This document shows, piece by piece, positions 9,948 to 18,970 of a stretch of DNA of 64,000 nucleotides. Both the position numbers and the translations under genes were made by a program. This stretch comes from Sacculina carcini (lineage: Eukaryota > Arthropoda > Thecostraca > Sacculinidae). The first letter of the stretch is position 1. Each line of letters starts with the position of its first letter. The notes beneath the pieces were generated by a model. The model searched no databases. It saw nothing but the letters and a program-made list of their open reading frames with translations, and was not told the DNA's origin. The stretch lies in NCBI GenBank assembly GCA_916048095.2, contig OU696578.1, positions 5,605,007-5,669,006 on the forward strand. Reading direction: 5' to 3'.

Positions 9948-10075
9948 CTGAATGCGCACACCAAGAAAGATGCCTACCCAGCGGCAGATTGGAGGCGATT
10001 GCTGGAGCGAATGGATGGAGCCAGGTTATTTTCGTTTTTGGATGGCGCGAGCGCTTATTGGTCCATTCCGTGTGA
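9948..10075 (+). mobile_element. Ty3/Gypsy fossil A, right part
   Basis: This part resumes the element broken off at 1578. It shows the next piece of a Gypsy reverse transcriptase, with KKDAYP followed by a short stretch typical of the palm region (FSFLDGASAYWSIP). Recognisable similarity fades near 10075. It is part of a broken, old element. Confidence 0.78.
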
Positions 10076-10116
10076 CCACGTTCCGTTCGACGCTGTTGTG
10101 CAGCGTCGAACGTGGT
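10076..10116. repeat. Fold-back inverted repeat
   Basis: CGTTCGACGCTG (10084-10095), five bases, then CAGCGTCGAACG (10101-10112): a perfect 12-bp stem. The outer ACCACG/CGTGGT can pair as well if a five-base duplicate is bulged out. It lies where similarity to the Gypsy RT ends. Confidence 0.6.
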
Positions 10117-10782
10117 GCGGCTGCTTCACCATGCTTACATGAAATTAGGACCAAGAAATAACACAACTACGTAACTGCAACCGCACTACAAAAGTCGCAC
10201 TGCAATACTCCTGTATCACTGCAATATTACACTACAATACCCACTAGAATCTTATAACACAACAATAACAAATCCTACAAGCTCCCGTAGATGACTAAGA
10301 CAATGGATTCTTTCAAACTCGTCACACACGTCGATGGTCGCATCTTGGGCCGGGTCGCATCTTGGGCCGTCACAGCGGCTGGCAGCGTAGCGCTAGCACA
10401 GCGCTGGTATTGACCGGTGGTCGTGCAATTCGTGGTGAAATCGGTCCGCTCCTTTCAACCATATTCTCTGCGTGAATTTTTCGAGCCGGACCTGCCAAAT
10501 GCATCGCGCGCCTGCCGGCAAATGCACATTTCCCAGGAGGGGGTTTTGTTTGCGTGTATATTCTCACCACTCATTTTCGCATTTCGTCTGCCTCTCTCTC
10601 ATCCTGTATGTATATGCGTGTGTCTCTCTATATATGTCTGTATTTGCGCGTGCGTGAGTGCGTATATACGTGTGTGCGTGTGTGTGAGTTTATATAGAAC
10701 GTGAGTTGCTTTGCAACGGAACACTTTTTATTGACTGCTCTGGACACTTTGTTACCGTCCGTAGGTGTGTTTGTATGTTTGC

Positions 10783-10785
<3 letters not shown>
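10117..10785. other. Unassigned intergenic DNA
   Basis: No coding signal recognised. A short direct duplication (GTCGCATCTTGGGCCG, about 10338-10372) is followed by GC-rich sequence, then by GT-rich sequence that opens long spurious frames. Confidence 0.5.
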
Positions 10786-10836
<51 letters not shown>

Positions 10837-11030
10837 GTGCAAATGTGTGTGCGTGTGTGTTTGTGCCAGTCTTTGTGTGTGTGTGTGTGTGCGTGCTTGT
10901 GTATGTCCTGTAGAAGTCGATTTGGTGAGCTTGTTCGTTCATATACGTGGCCGTAGGTGTGTGTCGGTATGTGAGTGTGTCGGTGTGTGTGTGTGTGTTT
11001 GTGTGTGTGTGTCAGTGAGAACAAAATACA
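10786..11030. repeat. (GT)n microsatellite cluster
   Basis: An uninterrupted GT run at about 10786-10828, with further runs near 10876 and 10988, linked by imperfect GT-rich DNA. The Cys/Val and His/Thr frames across it are artefacts of the repeat. Confidence 0.9.
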
Positions 11031-11039
11031 AAATGGCAC

Positions 11040-11806
11040 AAGACAAATAAACAGAAAGAGTCGAGGAGGCAGACTACGACGATGTGTTGTACAGTATCAT
11101 TTTTGCTGTCGCTTTCCTATTTTGCATTTTGATAACAAAACATTTATTTGAACAAAGCATAATAAGAACATGTTGGAACAAATCAAACACTGAACATGTT
11201 CAAATTACATAAATATACCAATATGATGGAAACTCCAATGCACTCTGAGGGACCTGGACTTGACTTACGAACGGTTCTACTCAGTGGCTATTAGTTACGA
11301 GCGGTAATTCTTGGAGTTTTTCCAGTTCGAGTTACGAGCATTGTTTCGACTTACGAGGCAAATTTACCTTGCCAGTCTTCACTACTTCGTATTTATGACG
11401 AGGTTTCACAATGATTGCTTCAAACACTTTCTAGATTAACCCTTATTTGCGAACAGCTGTGATAATGGAAAATGCTAATGTTACCATCGAATTAGGAAAA
11501 CTCATTTTGCTACGAGTGGTACCATCGTGCTGCCGAAGTCAATTATACCCCAAACGCAAGATACGTTGATATATAACCTACTCATGTATTGCTTACAAGT
11601 AAGGCACACGTTCGTTTGTGGTTAGCAACCGAAACACGATTAATATTGAGGACAAAACTGTCGCGTGCATTCCAAAGTCTGTCTACAAATACTGTAATGT
11701 AATGTGTGATACAGTGTCACTTTCACACACAAAGTATGGGCACACGATCAATAACGGACAAATACAATGACACAAAGCAAATAGCATTAAAACATTGAAA
11801 GCATGT
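11040..11806. other. Unassigned DNA with repeated TTACGAG words
   Basis: AT-rich and without a supported gene. Between 11260 and 11370 the words CTTACGA and TTACGAG recur four times at irregular spacing, as in the ends of some pogo-like elements. No opposing end was found. Confidence 0.4.
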
Positions 11807-11814
11807 ATATAGAG

Positions 11815-12148
11815 CAGTGGTTCCCAATCTGGGGTTAATTTACCCCCTGGGGGTAATTTAGCAATTGTTCGGGGGTAATGTAGGGGTGACATGAGAATGT
11901 TAAGAATTCTGAAATTCAAGAAAACCTTGCGGTACCTTGTATTGGGATTAATGTTAACCTAGCATATTATGTTTATTGTTTGCATTGTGTGGATATTGTA
12001 TTCATCATATGGCGTGTTATGTATAGTTGTGTGTGCACGCGTGCGTGTGTGTGTGAATGCTTACAGTAACATGTACAGTAACAAAGGTAACATGCTTAAT
12101 ATGGGATGCATAATTGGGTAACAAGCTGAAAAAGGTTGGGAACCACTG
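11815..12148. mobile_element. Non-autonomous hAT element (MITE) with perfect target duplication
   Basis: 334 bp. The left end CAGTGGTTCCCAA and right end TTGGGAACCACTG are exact inverted repeats. Both flanks carry the same 8 bp, ATATAGAG (11807-11814 and 12149-12156). An 8-bp duplication and a CAGTGGTTC-type end are hAT hallmarks. The interior has no transposase, so movement must have depended on an enzyme made elsewhere. The perfect duplication suggests a fairly recent insertion. Confidence 0.92.
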
Positions 12149-12156
12149 ATATAGAG

Positions 12157-12499
12157 GGATGCAAATTAGCATAATAAAGAAGAGCGGATGAAGTAGTCAA
12201 TTGCAGTTCACTCGCGATCAAAGAGAAACATGCAATATATATGTGGTGCCACACGAATTTCGTCTCGCGCCACCTCCCGATGCTACCAGCTCTGTGTACG
12301 CCTGCTTGTCTGTATGTTTGTGTGTCATGTTTGTCCGTGTCATTGTGTATGTGTTGTAGGACCATGTGTGCGCGAGCTGGTTTGTGCGTGTGTCCGATCG
12401 TGCTGTCCTGTTATGTCTGTACTTGTAAATACAGTCGGTCCAAAGTACTCACGTTATCTACTTGTGCTGTTCCGTGACTACCCAAACGCCACATATGCA
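12157..12499. other. Unassigned DNA
   Basis: No gene supported. 12300-12420 is GT-rich and opens two short spurious frames. Confidence 0.5.
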
Positions 12500-12860
12500 A
12501 TATATTGACTGGGTCGGAAGAGGAGATATGACTGGGAAGTTTATTCAACAATCGAGGAGCAGTAAATTTGATGGATCGAGATGAGCTTTTGGACTCGGCA
12601 GTTACTGTGTTTAATAAGCTTATTAGTAGCACGTGTTTGATAGTTGTGAGAGATGTTATTGAAACATGATCAGAGATTGCGTGATGAAGAATATTTAAGC
12701 GTTTTAAAAGCAAAACAACATAGTCTGTGCTCGGTCATAAGATGAAAGGGAAGCAAGCCAAGCTTCTTCCTGCACTAAGATGTAGGAGAACGGAGAGGCA
12801 GTCGGAAAATGAATCGACAGAATTGATTTATGATTCTGACGAGCGGACGTGCTGAAATGC
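12500..12860 (-). pseudogene. LINE (CR1/L2 group) RT C-terminal scrap
   Basis: On the minus strand about 110 codons resemble the end of a LINE RT: LLPFHLMTEHRLCCFAFKTL, then about 80 codons later IKFTAPRLLNKLPSHI, the AP.LWN.LP motif that closes many CR1/L2 proteins. It is 5-prime truncated and holds stops and at least one frame change. The 3-prime end is not clear. Confidence 0.6.
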
Positions 12861-13149
12861 GAGGTACCGAAGAATGAAAGATGAACAATAGGTCAAGTGG
12901 GGAAATATGAGAGCATGTTTCATTCGTTCAATCATTCATTTATCTGGCTGTTTCAACAAATACACAACAAACACAAGTGATACACGAGAAAAAATTAAAT
13001 ACAAAGCCGATACTAAGAAACCAGTGTCGGTCTGTACTGCCTCTTACTGATGTAAACACCATGACATTATCGCACAGACATTCATGTACCAATTATGGAC
13101 TAGGTTGTAGCTCGTGCTACAGAAAAGACAAAATGAACCCTGAAAATTT

Positions 13150-14230
13150 CGAAAATTTTGGCCAATATTCTAGCATCTACTCTTCATAAAGCAGCAATGG
13201 TGCATCTATACAGATTACATCACTGTGTAGAAAATCCTGCGTGCTACAAGATAGGCTATACCTTATATCCAAAAATTAAATATAAAATATGTAAAAATGA
13301 CAGAATTTCAATCTACATTCAAAATTATATTTAAACTCAACGCGTCCGATTATTATATAATATTATATAATATTAATAATATTTTGGTCAATATTCCGCT
13401 ATCTATTCCTCATGAACCAGCCACGGAACAGATATAAAAAGCACATTATTGTATAGGAAATTTTGTGTTCTACAAGATAAGTTATAATTTATACCCATAA
13501 ATTGAGAATAAATAAGGAAAAATATTTTGCCACATCTAAAATAAAAACATTCATATTTAGACTTTTCTATTAGTTAAGACTTTTTATGGGTTTACTTTTT
13601 CTTTATTTATTTCTTATTGTTTTTTATTAATTCAATATTCATTTTAATATATTTATTGCTCTGCACAACCGGCGGGTTTTAATGCTAGATGGTGATGTTA
13701 AGTTATAAATATATTTAGAAAAGATTATGATAAAACTTGAGTCATTTTTCATTGTTTTGTGTCTTAGTTCTGAATTATTCAGCACGACGGGCAGGTAATA
13801 TGAGGTATGAGGTATAATATTAAATATGAGGCGGTTTAGGGAAGCTATTTTGTCAAAATAATATAAAAATATTGAAATTTAGACTATTTATGGGCTTATT
13901 CTTTTCTTTATTAATTCATATTTATTTTCTCTTATGAATTGAATACAAATTTAATAGTATGAATTGTTCCGAACGACGGGCCGGTTTATATGCTAGAATT
14001 TCCATTGTTTGTTATGTGTTTGTGTTCTGAATTATTCCGCACGACTGGCAGGTTCAAATATGAGGCGGATTGAGGGATAATATTTTGTCAAATTTAAAAT
14101 AAAAATATTCAGACTTAGAGTTTTTTATTAGTGAACGTATTTACAGGTTAATTTTTTGTATTCAGTTTATTTTATGGATTGAATATGAATATTACTTTAT
14201 TTATGAATCGTTCCCTACGACGGGCGGGTT

Positions 14231-14318
<88 letters not shown>

Positions 14319-14806
14319 AAATTATCTGTCTGTGTGCGTGTATGCTTGAATATGAGGTGACCTAACTGCGCGGGGTCAATGGTATAGATCAGGGGCTTCA
14401 AACGTAAACTAAGCGATGTATCAGGTGTATGAGATAATAATGTCCCGGGGGCATCAACTGTAGACAATAGAACGTTTAATTTCACCGTGTAAAACGAGTT
14501 CATATACAAAACTAACGGATTTGACTTTAAGGTCCAGAACGGATCGTGTTCGAGTTCTGAATTATTCCGCACGACGGGAATAATTAAATAAAAATTAAAT
14601 AAAGGGCGGGCTTAAATATGAGGCGGGTCGAGGGATAATATTTTGTCAAAATAACAATAAAAAATAATGAAATTTAGACTTTTCAATTGATTAGGATTTC
14701 AATGGATTTTCGATAATCTTTTTTAATTTGCAATATGTTTACTAATTAAATACGAATTTCATTTTATGAACTGTTTCGCACAACGGGCGGGTTTAAATGC
14801 TAGTAT
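13150..14806. repeat. Diverged tandem array with GACGGGCGGGTT words, ending in CTAG
   Basis: Units of roughly 230-320 bp recur. One anchor, TTTTGYCAMA followed by a run to TTTAGAC, lies near 13530, 13846, 14083 and 14641. Another, GCACGACGGGCGGGTT or close variants, lies near 13668, 13790, 13977, 14042, 14213, 14568 and 14778. An earlier pair starts near 13150 and 13385. Three of the GGGCGGGTT boxes run into TGCTAG, which recalls the CTRR end of Helitrons, but I cannot show a proper hairpin or a 5-prime TC end. It is either a satellite or clustered Helitron-like ends. Confidence 0.5.
14233..14316. repeat. (TA)n microsatellite
   Basis: An uninterrupted AT dinucleotide run, part of the tandem-array region. 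Confidence 0.97.
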
Positions 14807-15285
14807 ATGTATATTCTCATTCAGACAAACAAGATTAAGCTGGATTGCCGCTTTGCAGTTTTCAATCTTCTTCTTTGTCGTCTCGATCGCTCGTGCGAGT
14901 TTTTGATGATCGCTGTTGAGCTTGTGCAGTAATTCACCGATGTGTAACGTTTCGGAGCAGCCGGTCTCCATCCTCAGAGTATGTGGTCAACTAAATGCCG
15001 TTTGTTTGTTGCCGATTGTGTGTTTATATAGGACGTCAATTGTATGTGTTATTTTCGCGCCTCGTGTATGCGCGCGGTGTGCGAAATTCGCACCTATGGT
15101 CGATGACACCTATGGCTCACGCTACTGCGCGCCGCCGTTTGTGGCGTTTGTGGCACCTCGCGTTTGGGCGCGTCCAGCTCACTGCTTGATGGGGGTCTTT
15201 GGGTGTGGAGAACACCATTTTCCTCCAATTGCACGTTGATTTTTGGGCGCATTGTTGTTATGTAAATCGCTTCCATTTGCGATTC

Positions 15286-15581
15286 CATTCCATATTGCGC
15301 AACAAAGCATGCAAGTACAGGCCAGACAAGCTGCAGCTGCATCATGTTGTCTACCGGTACACCTGTGAAAACGATGAGGGGTGCGGACCTCATTCCTACA
15401 TCAGGATGACAACAACAACGCTGTCGCGCCGTTTGACCTGCCATCTCAACAACGGCGCTATCAAAAACCACACTGCATCGGAGCATAACACAAAGATTAG
15501 TCGTGAATAAATAGTTGCAAGAACAGATATATTGGCACACGAAACGGACAACAGGCGCTTGAAACTTTTAGAAGCGATTTA

Positions 15582-15583
<2 letters not shown>
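15286..15583 (+). pseudogene. Inverted second copy of the GIY-YIG segment
   Basis: On the plus strand, LRNKACKYRPDKL, VVYRYTCENDEGCGPHSYI and LSRRLTCHLNNGAIKNH repeat the endonuclease of 16103-16399 in the opposite orientation. It starts abruptly beside the 3-prime segment at 15283 and ends at the (TA)n run, at the same point where the minus copy reads LLEAIYIT. The YIG box reads YIR here, so the fragment would be inactive even if it were expressed. Confidence 0.82.

Positions 15584-15626
<43 letters not shown>
15584..15626. repeat. (TA)n microsatellite
   Basis: A TA run exactly between the inverted endonuclease fragment and the second 3-prime segment. Confidence 0.97.
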
Positions 15627-15628
<2 letters not shown>

Positions 15629-16102
15629 TCATTCAGACAAACGAGATTAAACTGGATTGCCGCTTTGCAGTTTTCAATCTTCTTCTTTGTCGTCTCGATC
15701 GCTCGTGCGAGTTTTTGATGACCGCTGTTGAGCTTGTGCAGTAATTCGCCGATGTGTAACGTTTCGGAGCAACCGGTCTCCATCCTCAGACAATGTGGTT
15801 AACTAAATGCCGTTTGTTCGTTGTCGAGTGTGTGTTTATATAGGTCGTCAATTGTATGTGTTATTTTCACGCCTCGTGCATGCGCGCGGTGTGCGAAATT
15901 CGCACCTATGGTCGATGACACCTATGGCTCACGCTACTGCGCGCCGCCGTTTGTGGCACCTCGTGCATGGGCGCGTCCAGCTCACTGCTTGATGGGGGTC
16001 TTTGGGTGGGGAGAACACCATTTCCTCCAATTGCACGTTGATCTTAGGGCGCATTGTTGTTATGTATATCGCTTCCAAAAGTTTTAAGCGCCTGTTGTCC
16101 GT

Positions 16103-16399
16103 TTAGTGTGCCAATATAGCTGTTCTTGCCACTATTTCTTCTCGACTAATCTTTGTGTTATGCGCCGATGCATTGTGGTTTTTGATAGCACCGTTGCTGA
16201 GATGGCAGGTCAAACGGCGCGACAGAGTTGTTGTTGTCATCCCAATGTAGGAATGAGGTCCGCACCCCTCATCGTTTTCACAGGTGTACCGGTAGACAAC
16301 ATGGTGTCGCCGCAGTTTGTCTGGCCTGTCATTGCATGCCTTGTTGCGCAATATCAGATTTGATGTTTTTTGTGAACGATAATAAATTATCAATTTCAC
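16103..16399 (-). pseudogene. GIY-YIG endonuclease of the Penelope-like element
   Basis: A 98-codon frame with the shape of a GIY-YIG nuclease: VVYRYTC near residue 34, SYIGMTTTTLSRRLTCHL near 50-67 and GAIKNH near 71-76. The Tyr, the YIG glycine, the Arg and the His expected for the fold are present. This domain cleaves target DNA in endonuclease-bearing Penelope-like elements. The frame ends at a TGA after TAILAH; the downstream sequence stays homologous to the other copy. Confidence 0.85.
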
Positions 16400-16787
16400 T
16401 TTTTTCTGATTCAGTGGGTCTCACATTCTTCTCAATAATCTCCTTCATGACGCGTTCGTCGACTTTGTGCGCAGAAGACATACAATTTCTGTAGTACAAG
16501 GTGATATGCTGTTGTGCGTCGCTCAAAGAGTTTTCTCGAAATGCTTGTTCAGCGCTGCAGCAATCACTTCTGAAATTTGCTCGTTTGGATAGCCGTTGTT
16601 GAGCAGCACCTGTGTGACACGCTCGAGCTCTTTGTGCGTTGAAGCCCAGCTTGAGCAGTGTGTCAGTGCCCGACGGATGTATGCGCTGATTGTGGATCGC
16701 AGATATCTTGCTGGACATTCACTGATTCCATTCAGACACAGTCCCAGATTTGCCGGCTTGGTGTATACATTTGTGCTAAGCTCTCCG

Positions 16788-17264
16788 CTATTCAGCTGTA
16801 CTAGCACATCGAGAAATGCCAGCCGACCTTCGAGTGCGTTCTCGTGCGTTCACGTGCATGAATTTGAATGAGGTTTCTTCTTCGAAGGCACGCTTGAGAG
16901 TGTCAATTTCGTCAGATGACTTCACTCGAATGAAGATGTCGTCGATGTATCGGCAGTAGGTCGCTGGCTTGTTCGACGAGTGTACTTTTGTTTCAGCGGA
17001 ACCCATAAAGAAGTTTGCGGACAAAACGCCGAGCGGGCTGCCCATAGCCACTCCGTCAATCTGTTGGTATAATTGGCCACTTGGACAGGTGAATGGGGCC
17101 TCTTTCGTGCATATACTCAGCAGTGCACGCAAAACATCCTCTCTCACCTTCAAAGGTGTTGTCTCTTTACAGCGGTACACACGATCTAATATAAGGTCGA
17201 TGGTTTTGTCGACAGTCACGTTGGTGAACAAGCTGTTGTGCTTGATCTTGTACAGCATGCGCAC
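16788..17264 (-). pseudogene. Penelope-like reverse transcriptase, fused to LINE A codons
   Basis: A 158-codon frame. Residues 1-10 are LINE A (MRMLYKIKHN) and the rest is Penelope RT: SLFTNVTVDKTID, YQQIDGVAMGSPLG near residues 66-79 and YCRYIDDIF near 103-111, with YIDD as the catalytic box. These are the core RT motifs of the Penelope group. The frame leaves the RT after FKFMHVN and the remainder is out of phase. The RT continues in other frames down to about 16520 (STNVYTKPANLGLCLNG, NNGYPNEQISEV). Confidence 0.85.
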
Positions 17265-18970
17265 GCTGCTGACCTTTCGACGCGGCTAAGATCACCAAGA
17301 AACAAGTCACCACAGACGAACTTGCAAGTTCTAATAACTCTGTTGATAAGATTAAGGTGACAATCCGCAACATAAGACCACACGGGGCGCAGTACTCCAG
17401 AATTGACAAAATGAAACAGCGAAAACAACTTTTGGAGATTGTGCTGCTACCGAATATCCGATATGCCTTTGGTATATTTCCCAGTTTCCGCGATGCCGAG
17501 TAAACTAGCTTCCCAATGTGACCCTGAATTGTCAGTTTTGAGTCTACATGCACTCCCAATATTTTGAGCTCATCATACAAGCTGATTTGGGCGTCATTTA
17601 TGAGGATAGCTCCATGTGAAGGTTGAACGGTACGTGACCAAGAAACCAACAGGTTTTTACATTTCGAAGTGTTCAACATCATATTCCACCTCTCACACCA
17701 CTTCAAGACGCTGTTGAGATAGTCGTTGGCCGTTTGACGCACCTGTGGTCTGTCCGAAGGAGATTAAATTACAGCCATCAAGGATCAAGGAGATTAAATT
17801 ACAGCCAAAATTACAATCTCATCAGCATATCTATATACAGGGTTGCGTGTGGTTATGTACAGGTCAGTGGTGTAAATGTTGAACAAAATAGGACCCAACA
17901 CACTTCGCTGCGGGACACCGGACACAATGCTCTGCCAACCACTGTATGCTCCATCGATGGCAACACGTACGCGATTGGAGAGAAATTGATGCAAAACACT
18001 CAGCAAGCGGCCGACGATTCCAATGCTTCTCAGATTTTCCAACAAGCCCTGGTGGCTCACACGGTCAAATGCTGCCGAGAAATCAAACTGACAATCCAGG
18101 CTTCACTGCCTTTGTCTAGCACTTGCTGGACCTCGTGCGTGATAGTAAGCAGTGCGTCAGTCGTGCTGAGTTTTTTTGCGGTATGCAAATTGGTGCAAAT
18201 TGGTGACAGCAGAGTGCTGCTCTCCAGGTACTTGGATAGTCTGGAAGATATCAAGTGCTCGAATATTTTGGACAGAATGGGCGTAATCGATATCGGCCGG
18301 TAGTTTACAACATCAGCTGAATTGATTCCTTTTGGTATGGGCGTGATATTCGCAACCCGCGAACATGACGGAAACGAACCAGTTTTCATCGAATGCCTGA
18401 AAACATCACTGAGCTTCGGAGCCAGAGTATCTGCCGTGTTCCGTGAAAAATAGCGGAAATACATTCATAGGTTTTTAGTAGGCACTCTCCTTGAGATGAC
18501 ATCGGTAATGTCTTTGTTCAATGCATCGATGGGGCGTTCCTTCTGCAGCAGGTTTGAAACTTTAATGGCTTTCAATTCATCATTCACTTTCGCCCAGTCA
18601 ACATTGTTCTTCATGTGCACGAGCCTTGAAATCGTGTAAGGAGAAACATTCTGTCTCAATGTCAACTTCACAGACAGCGACGAGTGATCTGAACTTCCTA
18701 TTGGAGCTTCAACGCTTACACTCACGATATCTGAGACGTCTGTCATAACTAAGTCCAAACAGTTTCCCGCTTGATGTGTGGGACCGGACACCATTTGGGA
18801 ACTGCCAGAAATGTTGCAGAAATCATATGCTGCTCTACCATGGGCGTCGGTAGAGGATGTGGACAAGAGCCACTCACGGTGATGGGCGTTCATGTCCCCC
18901 ACAAATACAAACACTGACTTGGTGTCCTTCTCCTGAATTGTTGACATGGCTGACAAGAGACATTCGTCGA
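17239..18970 (-). mobile_element. LINE A, second copy, truncated at both ends
   Basis: Minus-strand LINE A from inside the endonuclease (GDMNAHHREW, SSDHSSLSVK) to just after the RT C-terminal motif SSVRMLYKIKHN. Compared with LINE A it lacks about 500 bp between RRVPTKNL and the RT region starting NTADTLAPKLSDV (near 18465). The catalytic box reads YADE instead of YADD. The 5-prime end abuts a Gypsy fossil at 18970; the 3-prime end is cut by the Penelope-like element at 17238. Several frame changes. Confidence 0.87.

Larger units (their letters stand above)
14807..17238 (-). mobile_element. Penelope-like element with GIY-YIG endonuclease, rearranged
   Basis: Minus-strand order from 17238 downward: reverse transcriptase, GIY-YIG endonuclease, then a 3-prime segment (16085-15627) that recurs at 15283-14807. 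Between the two 3-prime segments lies a plus-strand copy of the endonuclease end (15286-15583) and a (TA)n run. Direct repeats with an inverted piece are typical of Penelope-like insertions. The RT start is missing: the copy begins inside the RT at SLFTNV, directly against LINE A sequence. It is dead, with several frame breaks. The repeated 3-prime segment may also hold the start of a tandem neighbour (METGCSETLHIGELL). Confidence 0.85.

Noticed and set aside
10628-11050. Long Cys/Val and His/Thr frames on both strands
   Set aside because: They are translations of the (GT)n microsatellite and have no other support.
11230-11390. pogo-like terminal repeats with TTACGAG words
   Set aside because: The words recur, but no opposing inverted terminus or TA-flanked boundary was found.
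16106-16494. Plus-strand frames of 85-88 codons
   Set aside because: They are shadows of the minus-strand GIY-YIG and RT segments.
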